Shown here in pieces: positions 14,241-26,103 of a stretch of 64,000 bases of DNA (the stretch's first letter is position 1; each line of letters opens with the position of its first letter). The notes under the pieces are model-generated. The model saw only the letters and a list, made by a program, of their open reading frames with translations, did not search any database and was not told the origin of the DNA. The DNA is from Saururus chinensis (Eukaryota > Streptophyta > Magnoliopsida > Piperales > Saururaceae): the NCBI GenBank assembly GCA_035235625.1, contig CP141147.1, positions 6,127,001 to 6,191,000 of the forward strand, read 5' to 3'. The translations under genes were made by a program, and so were the position numbers.

Positions 14241-14255
14241 AGCTCCGATACCATT
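14241..14255 (-). other. Primer-binding site of element F
   Basis: The minus strand reads TGGTATCGGAGC directly after the LTR end (GTTGTTACA). This differs from the common Met-tRNA initiator site TGGTATCAGAGC by one base. It fixes the element's direction and identifies the LTR beginning at 14,256 as the 5' LTR. Confidence 0.75.
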
Positions 14256-15271
14256 TGTAACAACCCGACCCAAAAATTGGCCTAGACCGGGGGTTCAAAA
14301 CACAACATTGGAGTGTTTTTTTTTTAATTCGATAAATCAGGAGTGATAGAGCCTGAGTGTGGGAGCCATAAAGTTCTTCTATGCACTACGAAAATGAATC
14401 GCTCCATGGCGGTAGGTGAGAACAAACGTAATTTTAATCTTATTTTGGCTCATGCTAACATTGTCGTGTCATTGGTTGCCTACGTATGTATTGGATAACA
14501 TCTACAACGTTATTCTAATATGATTGGATCCTCACGTAGTTTTGCCTAACAGCTAATACATGTCTCAAGAAGTCCAAAATCATATACGTCAATATATGTA
14601 TATCCGAATATTTTATTAGAGTCATACAAAAATCGTCAAAATTAAACGAAAGCTAACAAATCAGCGGAATCACACATCTCACTCTATCATAGAGAGTAAC
14701 AAAATGCATAAGAGTAGATTGGATCATATCAGATCTCATACGACAATATCATATCAGATTAGAGCATATCAGAACACATCGATCATAGTATAACATATAT
14801 CTTAATTAGCAAATAAATTTATATAATCATATATTAAATCAAAAGATCAGATACTCCCCCATAATATTGGAAGTAGCGGCATTCAAAGTTACTCCTTCCA
14901 TCATGGTATCCTTCCCTTGCAGTCTGGAGACAGAGGGTTGAGGCACTTCTAGCTCCGGAATGTTTTTCTCATTGTGCCCGAAGGCGATGGACAAACACTC
15001 CCTTTTCCCTAAGTTATTCTCACTCTTTACGCCTGTAGGCAGCGAACATAATCTCTCCTTACATGGAGGCACTTCTTACTTTTTGTGCTTGTAGGTGGCA
15101 AACAGAACCTCCCCTTGCCCGGGAACACTTCTCTCTTTCAGTGCCCATAGGCGGCAGACACAACCTCCCCTTACCTGGGGAAGCTTCACTCACTGCATGG
15201 CTCGTTGGTGAAGGGCAAAGCCTCCCTTACTATGGGTCACTTCTCTCGATGTGGCCTGGAGCCTCCTCTTG
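14256..15271 (-). repeat. 5' LTR of element F, piece 1
   Basis: It is homologous to 9,372-10,490 in the same orientation. It is interrupted at TCTTG (15,267-15,271) by insertion of the gypsy element G; the second copy of the target is TCTTT at 22,971-22,975. Confidence 0.8.
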
Positions 15272-17014
15272 TGTGACAACCCTGATTTTTCAGTAAGTGC
15301 TTAAAACTAATAATTTATTTTTTTAATATATTTTTATTAGTAAAATATTGTTTTAGATAAAAATTTAAAAGGTTTGTGGTAGAGCTCTAAAAGACGAGTG
15401 TAACGGTCCTTGAATCACTTAAATCGGACATCGGGGCTCCAAGTAATGACCTCAAGAAGTGTGCCTCATGGGTGGGACCCATAGTAAAACTATCGTAAAA
15501 CCTACCCAAGAGTGGTCTTGTTTTGAAGGGCTCGTCGATATGATTTTATCGGTATGAAGATCGCACGATTCCGACTTATGGTTAAAAAGATATCGTCGTT
15601 TAAAATTTGGGAATTTGAAAAAAATAAAAAAGTATTTTTTCTAGGGAGCTAACATAGGCTGATTTAAGAAATGCGTCATCCGTGCATTAGCAATGCGGGA
15701 CGCAGAACGTCTGCATTGTTGACGTGGATGTGAGGAGCTTCATGACAGCCCTGCATGGCAGGCAGGCGTTGTGCGGTGTGATCGTGACACTGGCATTCCG
15801 TGCATCCTCGTAGTATCCACTCATGCAACGCATGGTCCCCATGCATCGCACATCTATTTTGCTTCATCCACAAGTTTGGCTATAAATTCGGAACCCGTAT
15901 CATATTACCCATTGGAAAATTTTCACCTCTACCACGTCCTAACCCTCTTTTCTTCCGTTCTAAGTCGCTTTAACTCCAAATTAGACCTTTCAAGAGCCAT
16001 TTCTAGCTAAATCGAGCAAGTCAGAAATGGCGATGGGGTCTTTTTTTGTTGGAGGTCTTTTCAATTATGAAATTTTACGTTAAGTTTGAGGTAGGGAGTC
16101 TTAAACTATAAACTGATGCTCTGCTAGTATAATTACCTTTTTCTAAACTGTTCTTGTTTCATTTATGCTTATTTGGGTTATTTTTTGGAGAATATTATGT
16201 CGATGAAATGTTGTGCATATGTTGCTTTATTGTGTGCAATTTTGGATAAATATTGATTTGCTTTGATGAGTAGTTATTTGGTATAAAGTCCAAAAACTAC
16301 CGAACTATGAAAGATATTTATTTTGTATAAAGTCCAAAAACTATTGGAGCATAGCTCCTTGATACCTGCTGAGAAAAATAATCGATATAGCATGTGCATG
16401 GGTGTGGAGCATCATGGGAAAGCTCCTCGCTTTTTGAGCTTCTCGATGCCCCATGAGTGCGGGGGGAACGCCATTAGGTATCATAGCTTTTGGATTTATT
16501 GTCATCGGATGAACTAACAATTTCTAATTTTGTTTTCTGATACTATTTCCTTAACAAATTATTTTAAGGCAAAGATAAAGTTTTCGATTATTTTATGAAT
16601 TTTTGCTTAGCATTACTTTAGATATTAACACGACCTACTGAGTATAAAAGTACTCACCCACTCCTAGATTCTACAATGAATAATACGAAAGCAAAAATAA
16701 AAGAAGAAGAGTATTTCAGCTAATTTATCTGATTACTACTCTAGATATAGTCTGTAATTATTTTTGCGACAATATGTGAAGGCAAAATATGCCTCAAATT
16801 CTGTACAACTATGAGCTCTACACACAATGATCAAAGGCATGTAGAATATAAATTTTACTATACTTTGTGAACTTGATATATAAAAAATATTTTTTTTGCA
16901 GTGCAATTACTCTGATGTATTTTGTATGATGCAATGTGTGATTTTATGTTTGTTATATGTCCTGATGGCCATTACGTTCGGTCACATGAGTATAATTTAC
17001 ATGTGTTAGACGGA
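15272..17014 (+). repeat. 5' LTR of element G
   Basis: Homologous to 21,320-22,970 along nearly all its length. The downstream border is approximate because the 3' copy stops about 40 bp before the primer-site-like sequence found here. Confidence 0.75.
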
Positions 17015-17058
17015 ATTACAATGTTTATTATATCATTATAAAATGGCGGCTATCACAT

Positions 17059-17890
17059 TTGGTATTGGAGCCTAAGAATCATTGTGGTAGAGCAATAGTT
17101 ATGATTAGTCACACAAATAGTGAAAAGGACAATTTGCTTGATCGATTTAAGAAAATTGCTCTAGAATTCTCAGGAGAGGATTGGTCGGAAGCAACCGAGA
17201 AATGGATATTTGAGGTCGAAAGAATTTTGAAGGCAATGAAAGTTCTAGAAAATAGCAAAGTGGACGTAGCCACTTTTGCGATGACAGGAGAAGCAGAGAA
17301 AGAAATTCCATGACAAGGAGAACATCAAGTGGGAAGAGTTCAAAGAAGTATTATATAGTAAATATTTTCCACATCATGTTCAGGAAAAGAAAGAATAAGA
17401 ATTCTCATTCCTTCAGCAAGGAAACATGACAGTATTTCAATATGAAAATAAGTTTGTGTAGCTACAACACTTTTCTCCTGAATTGTGTCCTACAGAGTTA
17501 AAGAAAGCTCAAAAATTTGTCAAAAGTCTGAATAATGGAATCCGTAGTAGAATAGTAGGATTTCAACCTACTACTCTCGCTAGAGTTGTGGAATTGTCCT
17601 CTTTGACGAAACAAGAATATCATGAGTTTCTGGAAGAAAGAAAGGACTGTGGGCAAAGCAGAAATTCTAAAACTGAAAATCAGAAGAGGAAAGTGACATT
17701 CCCAACCCAGAATACAAATTGAAAATTTTAGAGAACCTCTGGACTGCCAATCCAGACTCAAGGGGAAAAGAAAGTAGAGAAATGTTCTAAATGTAACCGA
17801 TTTCATCCACTAGAAATTTGTTATATCTCTAAAAAGCGATGCTTTGAGTGCGGGGATGTTGGGCATAAGGTTAAGGAATGCCCTAAGAAG
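17059..17890 (+). pseudogene. gag remnant of element G
   Basis: The fragments show a typical retrotransposon gag segment (EDWSEATEKWIFEVERILKA near 17,180-17,240) and a CCHC zinc knuckle of the form CFECGDVGHKVKEC near 17,841-17,882. It is broken in several places. In the family, gag forms the virus-like particle and the knuckle binds RNA. Confidence 0.75.
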
Positions 17891-17984
17891 AAAAATCAAG
17901 AAGAAATGAAGACGAAGCAGAAACCTAATGCTGAGGGGCGGGTCTATGCTGTCATTGCAGAGGAGGCTCAAATATCAATAGGAG

Positions 17985-19100
17985 TTGCACAAGGTACACT
18001 TCTAATTTTAGATAAGATTGCTAAAGTTTTAATAAATCCAGGATCAATACATTCTATTATCTCTTGTAATATTGCTTTAAGTACTGGTTATCTGGTTATG
18101 GAATTAGGATATAGTTTAGAAGTGTCAAATCCTATGGGAAATACTTTTATAGCCCAGGAATTTCTCCAAGATATGTCTATGTCATTAGAAAACCAAGAAT
18201 GAAAGGTTAATCTTATACCCTTTGAGTATGATAGACTTTGATGTCATATTAGAAATAGATTGGTTAGTTGAAAATGAGGTTTTAGTAGATTGTAAGAGGA
18301 AACAAGTTATATTCCATAAACAAGGAGAGAAAACTTTTACTTTTCATGGAAATCAAGATTCTTTAGGAGTATGTATCATTTCCGCCGTGAAGGCACGATA
18401 ATTGATCTTCAAGGGATGTCAAGTAATCTTCCTAGTGTGATTTCAGAGGAATCTATGCCTGCCAAACTAAGAGATATTGAAGTAGTAGAAGACTTTGAAG
18501 ATGTGTTTCCATATAAACTCCTTGGGGTACCACCTAAAAGAGAGATAGATTTTAATATTGATCTGGTACTTGGAACAGAACCTATCTCTAAGTCACCCTA
18601 TCATATAGCTCCTGTAGAGTTAAAAGAATTAAAAAGTCAATTGCAGGAATTATTCGATAAGGGATTTAGCAGGCCCAGTGTTTCACCTTAGGGAGCTCCG
18701 ATTCTCTTTCTAAGAAAAAAAGATGGATCCTTAAGATTATGTATAGAATATAGGATGCTTAAGTCTGTAACTATAAAAAATAAGTATCCTTTACCCAGGA
18801 TCAATGTTTGATCAGCTGCAAGAAGCAAAAGTATTCTCAAAGATAGATTTAAGATCAGGGTACCATCAACTAAGAATACAGGATGAAGATATTTCGAAGA
18901 CAACTTTTCATATCCAATATGGCCATTATGAATTTCTAGTAATGCCATTCGGATTAATGAATGCTCCTACAACATTCATGGATTTGATAAATTTAGTTTT
19001 TCAAACTTTCTTGGACAAATTTGTAATTGTCTTTTTTGATGAGATATTGGTCTACTCTCCAAATCTAGAAGAACATCGAGACCACTTATAGATACTTCTT
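17985..19100 (+). pseudogene. Protease and reverse transcriptase remnants of element G
   Basis: An aspartic-protease-like segment lies near 18,030-18,060. Reverse transcriptase segments follow at about 18,590-19,090, with [15 protein letters not shown] and [13 protein letters not shown], both hallmark Ty3/gypsy phrases. It is a fossil with multiple breaks. Confidence 0.8.
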
Positions 19101-19459
19101 CAAACACTAAGAGGTCATTGACTCTATGCTAAGTTGAGTAAATGTGAATTTTGGTAAGAACAAGTTGTCTTTTTGAGTCATATTATTTCTAAAAATGGAG
19201 TGTCAGTGCACCCATCAAAGATCAAAGCAGTTATAAAGTGGGAAATGCCTAAGACAGTCATAGAAATCAAAAGTTTTCTAGGGCTTTTTGGTTATTAGCG
19301 AAGGTTCATCCAAGGATTTTCAAGTATAGCCTTACCTTTGACAAGGTTAACCAGAAAGCGGGTGAAGTTTATATGGGATGAGGAATGTGAAGACTGAAGA
19401 TGCATTTCAAGAGTTAAAACAAAAGTTAACTACAGCTCCAGTCTTATCTTTACTGTCTG

Positions 19460-21250
19460 GCAATTGAGGATTTGTTATTTACAACAATGCTTCAAGAATG
19501 GGCCCCGGATGTGTTTTGATGCAGAACTAGAAAGTAATAGCATATGCTTCAAGACATCTAAAAAGCATGAAGGTAATTACCCCACTCATGATCTTGAATT
19601 GGCAGCAGTAGTTTTTTCCTTGAAATTTTGGAGACACTATTTATATGGAGAGAAATTTGAGGTTTTTATAGATCATTAGAGTTTACATTTTCTCTCAAAG
19701 TGATCTTAACGTAAGGCAAAGACGGTGGATTGAGTACATTAATGATTATGATTTCTCTATTCAATACCACTCAGGAAAAGCCAATATAGTGGTCGATGCC
19801 TTAAGTCAAAAGGTTGCAGGGAAAGTGGCCCAAATGCTAGTAAAAGAATGGAAATTGGTAGAATAAGCAATAAGTATGCAACCTAAGTTACAATCGAAAA
19901 ACAAAAAGGCTTTTGTTGCTAATCTGAAGGTGAAATCTTAGTTGGTTGAGCGCATTTTGGTGGATCAGAAAGATGATGAAGAGGTACAAACTTTATTGGA
20001 AAAGCCTGACCTCAGTAAAGGCTATGATGACGGAATAAAATTTAGAGGAAGATTGGTGGTTCCGGCAGTGTCAGAACTAAAACAAGATTTGTTATATGAA
20101 ACACATAGGTCTCAATACACCATCCACCCAAGAGGAACAAAAATGTACCAAGACTTAAAAGGGAATTTTTGGTAGAATGGGATGAAAAGGGACATAGGAA
20201 CCTTTGTCTCTTGATGTTTAACATGTCAGCAAGTTAAAGCAGAACATGAGAAACCATCTGGTATTCTCCAACCTATTGAAATTCAGGAATGCAAGTGGGA
20301 ACACATTTCCATTGATTTTGTTTCAGGCTTACCCAGGTTTTCATGAGGTATGAATCTATTTGAATTATAGTGGACCGACATAACAAAAGTTCACATTTTC
20401 TTCTATTAAAGAAGATGCAATTGTTAAATGCTTTGGCAAGAATGTACATAAAGGAAATTGTGAGTCAACATGGGGTATCGTTATCAATCATTTCATATTG
20501 GGATAGTTGATTCACTTCCACTTTTGGCAAAGACTTCAAGAAGAGTTAGGTACTAATATCAGATGTAGTACAACATTCCACCTGCAAATAGATGGTTGGT
20601 TTGAAAGAACTATTCAGACCTTAGAAGATATGTTATGAGCAATTGTCGTTGATTGAATTTGCCTATAATAACATTATCACTTCAGTATTGGCATGGCACC
20701 CAACTTGTTGGAGTGAAATGGGATAGAGAAAGTTGATAAAATTAGAGTTCTTGCAGTAGTGTGTTGATAAGGTAAAGCTTATCAAGAATCAATTAATGAC
20801 AGCTCAAAGACGCCAAAAGAGCTATGCCGATCAGAGAAGGAAAAACCTCGACTTCTGTGTAGGTGATCATGTGCTGCCAAAAGTATCACCAACTCAAGGA
20901 GTTATGAGATTCAGTGTTAAAGGTAAACTAAGTAATCATTTTGAAGGACCGTTTGAAATTTTGGACAAAGTAGGGTCTATGGCTTACAACAATCCTTTAG
21001 CTAGACAATGTTCATAATGTATTTCATATAACTATGCTCCAAAAAAATGTGCGAGGCCCCTCTCATATCTTGGATCACAAAACTCTCACCCTAGAACCTG
21101 ATTTATCCTTTGAAGAGAAACCAATCAAAATTTTAGATTGTAAGGAACATATTCTTCAAAAAAAAAAAAGGATTCCATGGGTAAAAGTATTGTGGCAGCA
21201 CCATTCTTCCGAGGAGCAACGTGAGAGTGGGAAAGTGAAATGTTGAAGAA
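19460..21250 (+). pseudogene. RNase H, integrase and C-terminal remnants of element G
   Basis: An RNase H segment (HDLELAAVVFSLKFWRHYLY, about 19,587-19,646) is followed by an integrase zinc-binding and core region (about 20,100-20,700). The tail at 20,796-21,240 (KLSNHFEGPFEILDKVG, then VKVLWQHHSSEE) resembles the integrase C-terminus and chromodomain-like end of plant chromoviruses. All pieces are broken. Confidence 0.7.
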
Positions 21251-21319
21251 ATATCCATAACTATTTCAAGATTGACGAGATTAATTTCGAGGATGAAATT
21301 TTCCTTAAGGGGGGTAGAT

Positions 21320-22970
21320 TGTGACAACCTTGATTTTTTGGTAAGTTTATAAAACTAATAATAGAGTTTTTAATATATTTTAATAAGTAGAATATTGTTT
21401 TAGATAAAAAAATTTAAAGTTTTGTGGTAGAGCTATAAAAGACAAGCATAACAGCCCTTTAATCACTTGAATTGGACATTGAGGCTGTAAGTAATGGTCT
21501 CGAGAAGAGTGCCTCATGGGCGGGACCCAATATAAAACCTACCCATGAGTGGTCTTGTTTCAAAGGACTCAGCGATATTGGTCCATCGATACGCACGATT
21601 CCGACTTATGGTTAAAAAGATATTGTCGTTTGAAGTTTTAGAATTTGAAAAAAATAAAAAATATTACTTCTGGGGAGCTGATGCAAGAAATGCGTCAGCA
21701 ACACAGCGTACGGGGAGTCCATGTTGTTGACGCAGATTCGCAGGGCCGCGTGGTGGCCCCATGTCACGTGGTGCGACCACATTATGCATGTGTTCCACAC
21801 ATCTGCGTAGTGTCCACACACGCGACGCTTAGTCCCCACGTATCGCACGTCTGTTTTGCTTCACCCATGGGTTTGGCTATAAATTTCGAACCCGTATCAT
21901 GTACCCGAGTGGAAAATTTTCACCTCTACCTTGCCCAAACCCTCTTTTCTTCTGTTCTAAGCTATTTTAACTCCAAATTAAGCCATTCAAGAGCCATTTC
22001 TAGCAAAATCAAGCATGCCGGACACAACGATGGGGTCGGTTTTTTTGTTGGAGGTCTTTTTCAATTAAGAAATTTTACTTCAAGTTTGACGTAGGGAGTC
22101 TTAAGCTCTAAACTGACGCTATGCCCATATAATTACCTTTTTCTAATCTATTCTTGTTTCATTTCTGCTTTTTTGGATTATTTTCTGGAGAATATTATGT
22201 CGATGAATTGTTGTGCATATGTTGCTTTATTGTGTGCAATTCTAGATAAATATTGTTTTGCTTTGATGAGTAGTTATTTGGTATAAAGTCCAAAAACTAT
22301 CGGAGGATAGCTCATTCATACCCGCCGAAAAAAATAATTGGTATAACGTTCGCATGGGTGCAGATCATCATAGGAAAGCTCCTTTCTTTTTGAGCCTCTC
22401 GATGCCCCATGAGTGCCGGGGGAAACGCCGTTAGGTATCATAACTTTTGGATTTATCGTGATCAGACGAATCAACAATTTTTTATTTTGTTTTTTGATAT
22501 TGTTTCCTAAACAAATTATTTTAAGGTAAAGATAAAGTTTTCGATTATTTTATGAATTTCCACTTAGCATTACTTTAGATATTTACACGACCTACTGATT
22601 ATAAAAATACTCATCCATTCCTAGACTCTTCAAGGATTAATACCGGAGCAGAAGTAAAAGGAGACTTTTCCAACTAATTTATATGATTACTGCTCCAAAT
22701 TTAGTCTATAATTATTTTTGTGGCTAATATGTGAAGGCAAAATATGCCTCAAATATTTTATAACTATGAGCTCTACGCACAGTGATCTGAGGCATGTAGA
22801 ATATAAATTTTACTATACTCCGTGAACTTGATATATATAAAATATTTTTTTTTGCTAAGAAATTACTCCGATGTATTTTTTATGATGCTATGTGTGATTT
22901 TATATTTGTTATATGTCCCGACGACTGTTGCGCTCGGTCATGTGAGTATAATTTACACTTGTCGGACGTA
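21320..22970 (+). repeat. 3' LTR of element G
   Basis: Starts TGTGACAACC right after the polypurine tract and ends where F-family LTR sequence resumes (CTCCATGCCACTTCTC). Confidence 0.8.
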
Positions 22971-23622
22971 TCTTTCTCCATGCCACTTCTCTCTCATTCA
23001 GCCCAAGGACGTTAGATAGAACCTCCTCAGGCCCTAGGCCATTTTCCATTGCTAGAGTCGCTAACTCGATGAATGAATGTTTCCTTGAATAGAACATCCT
23101 CAAATTAACTAAGAACGCATCTTAAATGGGTAGAAATGGCTTCAGAACGGACCAGAAAACTTATCCAGAAGATCACATGGGTTTCCTATTTATAGAGGAA
23201 AAAACCCACAAGCAATCGGAATGACGTGCACACGCATGTGCAATTCCCGTAATGAGTCGACGCGACATGCACACGGGGAATGTGCAATGCTGCAGCGTGT
23301 AAGTCGTGCCTGGAAAGGAGGCAGGCCCCTCACCATATGGCGTGGTGCGGCTCTTATGCTATGGATCGCGCGGTGTGGCTCAAGCTGCATATTATTTTAT
23401 TCGAATATTATTCCAACTTCAAAACGTGATATCTTCTTACCCGAAGTAAGAATCGTGCGTTCTTAGTGCCAATGGACTTGTATTGATGTGCCCTTCAAAA
23501 AAAGTCCATACATAGGTAGGTTATCCCGTACTTTATAAGTGGGTCCTGCTAATGTGGCACGCTTCCTAAGGTTGTAACTTTTGCTCCCAGGCTCTTTTTC
23601 GAGCATTGTTTGATTTGTTACT
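22971..23622 (-). repeat. 5' LTR of element F, piece 2
   Basis: Continues the F LTR after insertion G and aligns with about 10,500-11,190. It ends at GTTAC (23,618-23,622), the target duplication of the giant solo LTR E. Confidence 0.8.
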
Positions 23623-26103
23623 GTCAAGACCATGATTTTTAAAACCCTTTTTACATTAGCACAAATGGTAAGTGACAAGGAATTTTTTCTTTCTTAATGT
23701 AAAACAAATCATTCGATTAAATATCTAGGTCATGATAACTAAGGTTCACAAAAACGAATATAAAATTATATGATATTATTACACGTCTCAAAATCCATAA
23801 CGAGTAGCTATCTAACTAAATACAAGTTCATTATCAGTCTGAATATAATTCACCAAGTTAGCTCTCACACCAAGGATACAGTTACTTACCATAATTGTGG
23901 AAATGAGGAACTACATCCCATGTTTGTCAGTCTTGGTCCTACTTGTCCTCGCCTAAAGAACTTGCAATAAAGCAAACAATAAGGAACCTCTCCACCCTCA
24001 AGAGAAGAGTTTCCAAAAGAACAAAAAGATTTCTTGATGCTTTTCGGATCAGGCCAACATCACCCAATGTTAGTTACCTACGTACTAATCAGACAACATC
24101 TCCAATATTTCCATCAAGATCATATCCAGTCATAGTTTTGCCTAGAAACTACATTATTTTAAGAAGCATAACATCAAACATGCAATGCTTAAGTAATTTT
24201 AATCAGCCTACACTTTATTCATGTCCTTTAATTATTCCACTTGTACTAATTAAAAATCAATAGAAATCAATGTCATTATTTATCTCACAACCCTTGTTTA
24301 ATAATTAATAACCTTGTCTAATCCCTTCGACAGACAGACAAATCATATGTCAACTAAAATGACACATGATACTAACCACACTTCATTATTCTGACCCAAC
24401 TCTAGGTTTTAAAAAATATAACTCACGATGAAGGTCAATACACTATAATTGCAATATAAGGAATTAGGAACATAATATAAATATGTATTCACCTAGAGAT
24501 AACTTGACTCTCGAAGAAATCCTAAAATACACAACTCCAACATTGGACTAGACTGCTTAGGAGCAGCTTAACTTAAATCCCCAGGGCTCTCAATAGCCTA
24601 CCACAAATATGGAGAAGTAGATTCCAACTATGCTCACAAACACAAATTGATAAGAAACACAAGTATTTCATGATGCTCATACAACTTCGCTTTTCGTATG
24701 CACTATATAATCCTGTGAAGACCTACGGGAGCCCTACGGTAAAGACCTTGCTAGCCAATACCTAAATCGTCATAGCAGTGAATAAAGTATGCAAGTAATA
24801 CAATCCCCACCATAGAAATGTCTTTAATGAAATAAATAATATAACCCATAGAAGCCTAAGGTCTTTATAACCACTGACTCCCCAAAACATTCAAAGTTTA
24901 GACTCAATTATTTTTATCTAGTCAAGTATTCATCCAACCAATTAGGTCCTCTTCACATTGTGAATCAGCCCAATAAACAATTCATCCACTAAGTTGCAAC
25001 ACGAAAATCATCCCAAACCCTAATAATCTCCATGTGACTAGGGTAACCTCTCATAATTACCCTCGGGTCATTAACCAAGGGAAGTTTCCATGTCAGAGCC
25101 CTTGTTCACTCCATGTCTCATATCCTATTCAAGGTATTTAAGTCTTTATCTTGATTAAGTGTTTGACCCTCAATCCAACGATAACCAATATCTCTCGATT
25201 AATCTTTATTAATCTCAAGTTACCATTATAAACTAACGCATCAACCAAAAGAGCATGTATCAGAGTAATTAATATAAGTAACTTGAAGTCACACAAGTCC
25301 ATTAATAATAAATGAAGGCCCATTGTACTCATTTGCAGGGCTAGCGCTAGACAACTTCAAGCCCTCGAATGTAAATAACTCCTAGATACCATGCAAGCTA
25401 CGTAAATACCGCCTAAATGATTTGATGCAATCTATTGCATACACATTACGCTACCTCAAACACTGGGAATGAGGGTTCTTCCTTTTATTTCCTGTGACAT
25501 GTAACCTGTAAATGTCTTTGTGTCACTTACCGGTCACACCTCTTTGATTTAAAGACCTTCATTATTATAAGGTGCCCTAAGTCTCCTTGGGCTAAGGATC
25601 CATTCCAGTGAAAATGGAATAAACTACCCCTAAAGGCATTAGGGCAATTCTATCACCTGGGTCATGATACTCTCCATTGGGTCATTCTGGTCATCTCATT
25701 GTCTTTTCATTGATTTCAAGTAATTGACCCCTCTAAATGCTCTACTCTCAAATTGATTCATGCTTCTATTCTCACAAATGTGGGTGGTCCGCTCATAGGG
25801 GTATTTCAATCATTTTGCTCAAAGCCTTCTTGACATCCAATGGGTCTAAAATTGGGCTCCAAGGTACTCCCCAGTGTTGAGGAACTGTGGTAATTTTTCT
25901 AGCATTTCATGGGATCATGAACCCCTTAAACCGACCCTGATTCACTTAATAGTTCATTAGTAACCATAAGGGTAAAATGGTCAATTACCTATTTATTGGG
26001 ATATTTCCCCACCATGTAAATTGGTCTATAATTAGGGTACACATAACTTATCACTAGGATTTTTCTCAATTTTTAACTTCACTCATAGGCTCCTGAACCG
26101 GAG

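Larger units (their letters stand above)
15272..22970 (+). mobile_element. Decayed Ty3/gypsy element G with gag-pol remnants
   Basis: Both LTRs start TGTGACAACC: the 5' LTR is about 15,272-17,014 and the 3' LTR 21,320-22,970. A site resembling the Met-tRNA primer site (TTTGGTATTGGAGCC) lies near 17,055 and a polypurine tract (AAGGGGGGTAGA) just precedes the 3' LTR. Domains occur in Ty3/gypsy order: gag with a CCHC knuckle, protease, reverse transcriptase, RNase H, integrase, and a C-terminal tail resembling chromovirus elements. The element is a fossil with well over ten breaks and no intact polyprotein. Flanking 5-mers TCTTG/TCTTT support one insertion event into the 5' LTR of F, and its LTRs look more alike than those of F, in keeping with a younger age. 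Confidence 0.85.
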
